Assembly: GCF_001651875.1 (NCBI RefSeq)
Contig: NZ_LNQB01000046.1
Span: forward strand, 1 to 34,707
Source of the DNA: Sinorhizobium saheli
Lineage (GTDB): Bacteria; Pseudomonadota; Alphaproteobacteria; Rhizobiales; Rhizobiaceae
DNA: 34,707 nucleotides
Direction: 5' to 3'
Shown here: positions 33,609-34,707 of the stretch, in pieces
Numbering within the stretch: the first letter of the stretch is position 1
How the letters are laid out: every line of letters starts with the position of its first letter
Translations under genes and position numbers: made by a program
Notes under the pieces: generated by a model
Seen by the model: only the letters and a program-made list of their open reading frames with translations
Databases searched by the model: none
Told to the model about the DNA's origin: nothing

Positions 33609-34626
33609 GTCAGCGCCCTTTCCCAGAGATATCGAATGGATGCGTTTCGGATCGTTTTTTCGGTCAAATCGTTGACGATGCGCACCGCCTCAAGCTGGCT
33701 GCCGGTGGCTGCCCAACTCGGACCAGCTCCGGCTTTGATCTGGCCGAGATAGGACCAGCCTGCCGCCATCATCCCATGCAGCTCCTCCGTTGTAGACAGC
33801 CGATAGGGACGGATGTCATCGAACGCACTTGCGATGGAAGGGATCGAATATCTTCGCTTCAAAGGCGGCAGGCCGAGGCTTGCCAGAGCCTCCTGGAACA
33901 TCGTCAGCTCATCAAACTCTTCGCCTTCGAGGAACCCACGCACCACTTCGATACGGTCCGCAGTCGCCGGGTGCGACAGACTAATGCCTGCATCCGGGTT
34001 AATGGCATAGAGGGTGTCGATGATGGCTGGGCCGGCGTAACAGGCGGCAAAAAGATCGGCAAAATGCTCACGGCGATGTGAGAGTATGACCTCAATCATT
34101 TTGTCGGTTGCACCCTCGGCCGGGTGGCTTAGGAGCGTTGTTCCCGCCACATCTCGCGCAAGATCAACGAAATGGCCCAACTCGTGGTAAAGCGCCGCGC
34201 AAAAGAGCGGCATATGCTTGTATATCCGTGGCACTCCAATGAAGATTAGCTTTTCTTCGGGTATCGGCTCTTTATATCTATCCATGGCCGTGGCCACGTA
34301 TTCCCACGGGTCGCCAGGTTTTAGGTGGAAGTCTTTCTCGTCTGTTAGCGCGGTTGTGACGATGCACTTTGCTTTGAGCCAATCGCCGATGGCATGCCTC
34401 ATACAATACTCGATCTCGTATGGCGCTTCCTTTGTTGTCGAGCCCTGAAGGTAACGGTGGCATACCCAGACCTTGTCCGCAAACGATCGGAGGATTTCGT
34501 CATCATACGCCGGGGAAACCGACAGCGCATGTTTGATCACATCAATCAGCGCAGTGGTGTGCTTTTCGATCGCCCGATTGAAATAGGGGGTTTTCGAAAG
34601 ATGCGAGAGGCTTTCGGCAAGAAGAG
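33605..34626 (-). CDS. Zinc metallopeptidase-like protein, 5' end disturbed by an IS
   Basis: About 335 residues in an open frame with no ATG at its 5' end. HExxH is clear: LYHELGHFVD (bases about 34160-34190). About 40 residues further, RREHFADLFAACYAG gives a second helix with Glu/His/Asp, as in gluzincin-type peptidases. The rest is helical and not recognised. It ends in a GTGA overlap with dcd, so both are made from one mRNA. Upstream the frame runs into an IS630-type transposase end at 34627-34629. The only conventional in-frame start inside the gene is GTG at 34540, but protein-like sequence continues upstream of it (TPYFNRAIEKHTTALID), so the native N-terminus was probably cut off. A regulatory protease controlling Dcd is one reading. 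Confidence 0.65.
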
Positions 34627-34707
34627 CTAGTGGATGGAATCTAACACTTGGTGCCCACGTTTGACGGCAGCGATGATTTTGTCGGGATCGGCGGTCCAAG
34701 TGAAGGG
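34627..34707 (-). mobile_element. IS630-family transposase C-terminus, continues beyond window
   Basis: The minus strand reads FTWTADPDKIIAAVKRGHQV and then LDSIH before a stop at 34627. This tail (TADPDKIIAAVKRGHQxLDSI) is, as I recall it, the C-terminus of rhizobial IS630-family transposases. The element enters from the right edge. Its terminal repeat should lie within the next few tens of bases leftwards, i.e. at the start of the metallopeptidase frame. Confidence 0.65.

Noticed and set aside
1..34707. CRISPR arrays or rRNA genes
   Set aside because: No regularly spaced repeats and no rRNA-like conserved blocks were seen in a reading of the whole window.

Overview
The window looks like accessory DNA of a rhizobium (Ensifer/Sinorhizobium, Rhizobium or Mesorhizobium type), probably a symbiotic plasmid or symbiosis island. 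The grounds are a NopD/XopD-like type III effector relic, an RND pair of the NolF/NolG type, ExoZ/ExoB-like polysaccharide genes, a Ros/MucR regulator, high GC, and many broken recombinase and transposase genes. All calls come from reading translations by eye; no database search was run.

Left part (1-9.3 kb). A 5'-truncated PrnB-like (DUF1864-type) gene is followed by a GNAT acetyltransferase. About 1.5 kb of decayed DNA with an IS1380-like scrap leads to an intact aspartase/fumarase-superfamily lyase. Facing it is a tyrosine-recombinase pseudogene that appears split by the 3' end of a group II intron (domain V recognisable). Next come a large effector-like gene with a frameshifted tail, an ExoZ-like acyltransferase and a broken exoB/galE.

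Middle part (9.6-22.2 kb). A Phd/VapC-type toxin-antitoxin pair has a perfect palindrome upstream. After a multiply frameshifted integrase comes the intact RND adaptor-pump operon (nolFG-like). Then follow an orphan ParE-like toxin, an integrase fragment, a cold-shock gene, two decayed nuclease genes (NYN/OST-HTH and DnaQ-like exonuclease), a MucR-like regulator lacking two zinc ligands, a patatin phospholipase, and fragments of an S9 peptidase and a TPR protein joined head to head.

Right part (22.4-34.7 kb). This is a dense, mostly intact block with the character of a defence or genome-conflict island. A minus-strand operon encodes GNAT-PUA/ASCH-like, ASCH and two-TM proteins. Divergent from it are a 240-aa unknown and an XRE-ImmA/IrrE regulator-peptidase. 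Then come an HNH nuclease with a PUA-like N-terminus, a 787-aa tyrosine recombinase with an unusual N-terminus, a complete AbiE type IV toxin-antitoxin operon, and a zinc metallopeptidase translationally coupled to a dCTP deaminase, cut at its 5' side by an IS630-type transposase. The best candidate for an undescribed system is the divergent five-gene unit at 22.5-27.3 kb, with the metallopeptidase-Dcd pair second.
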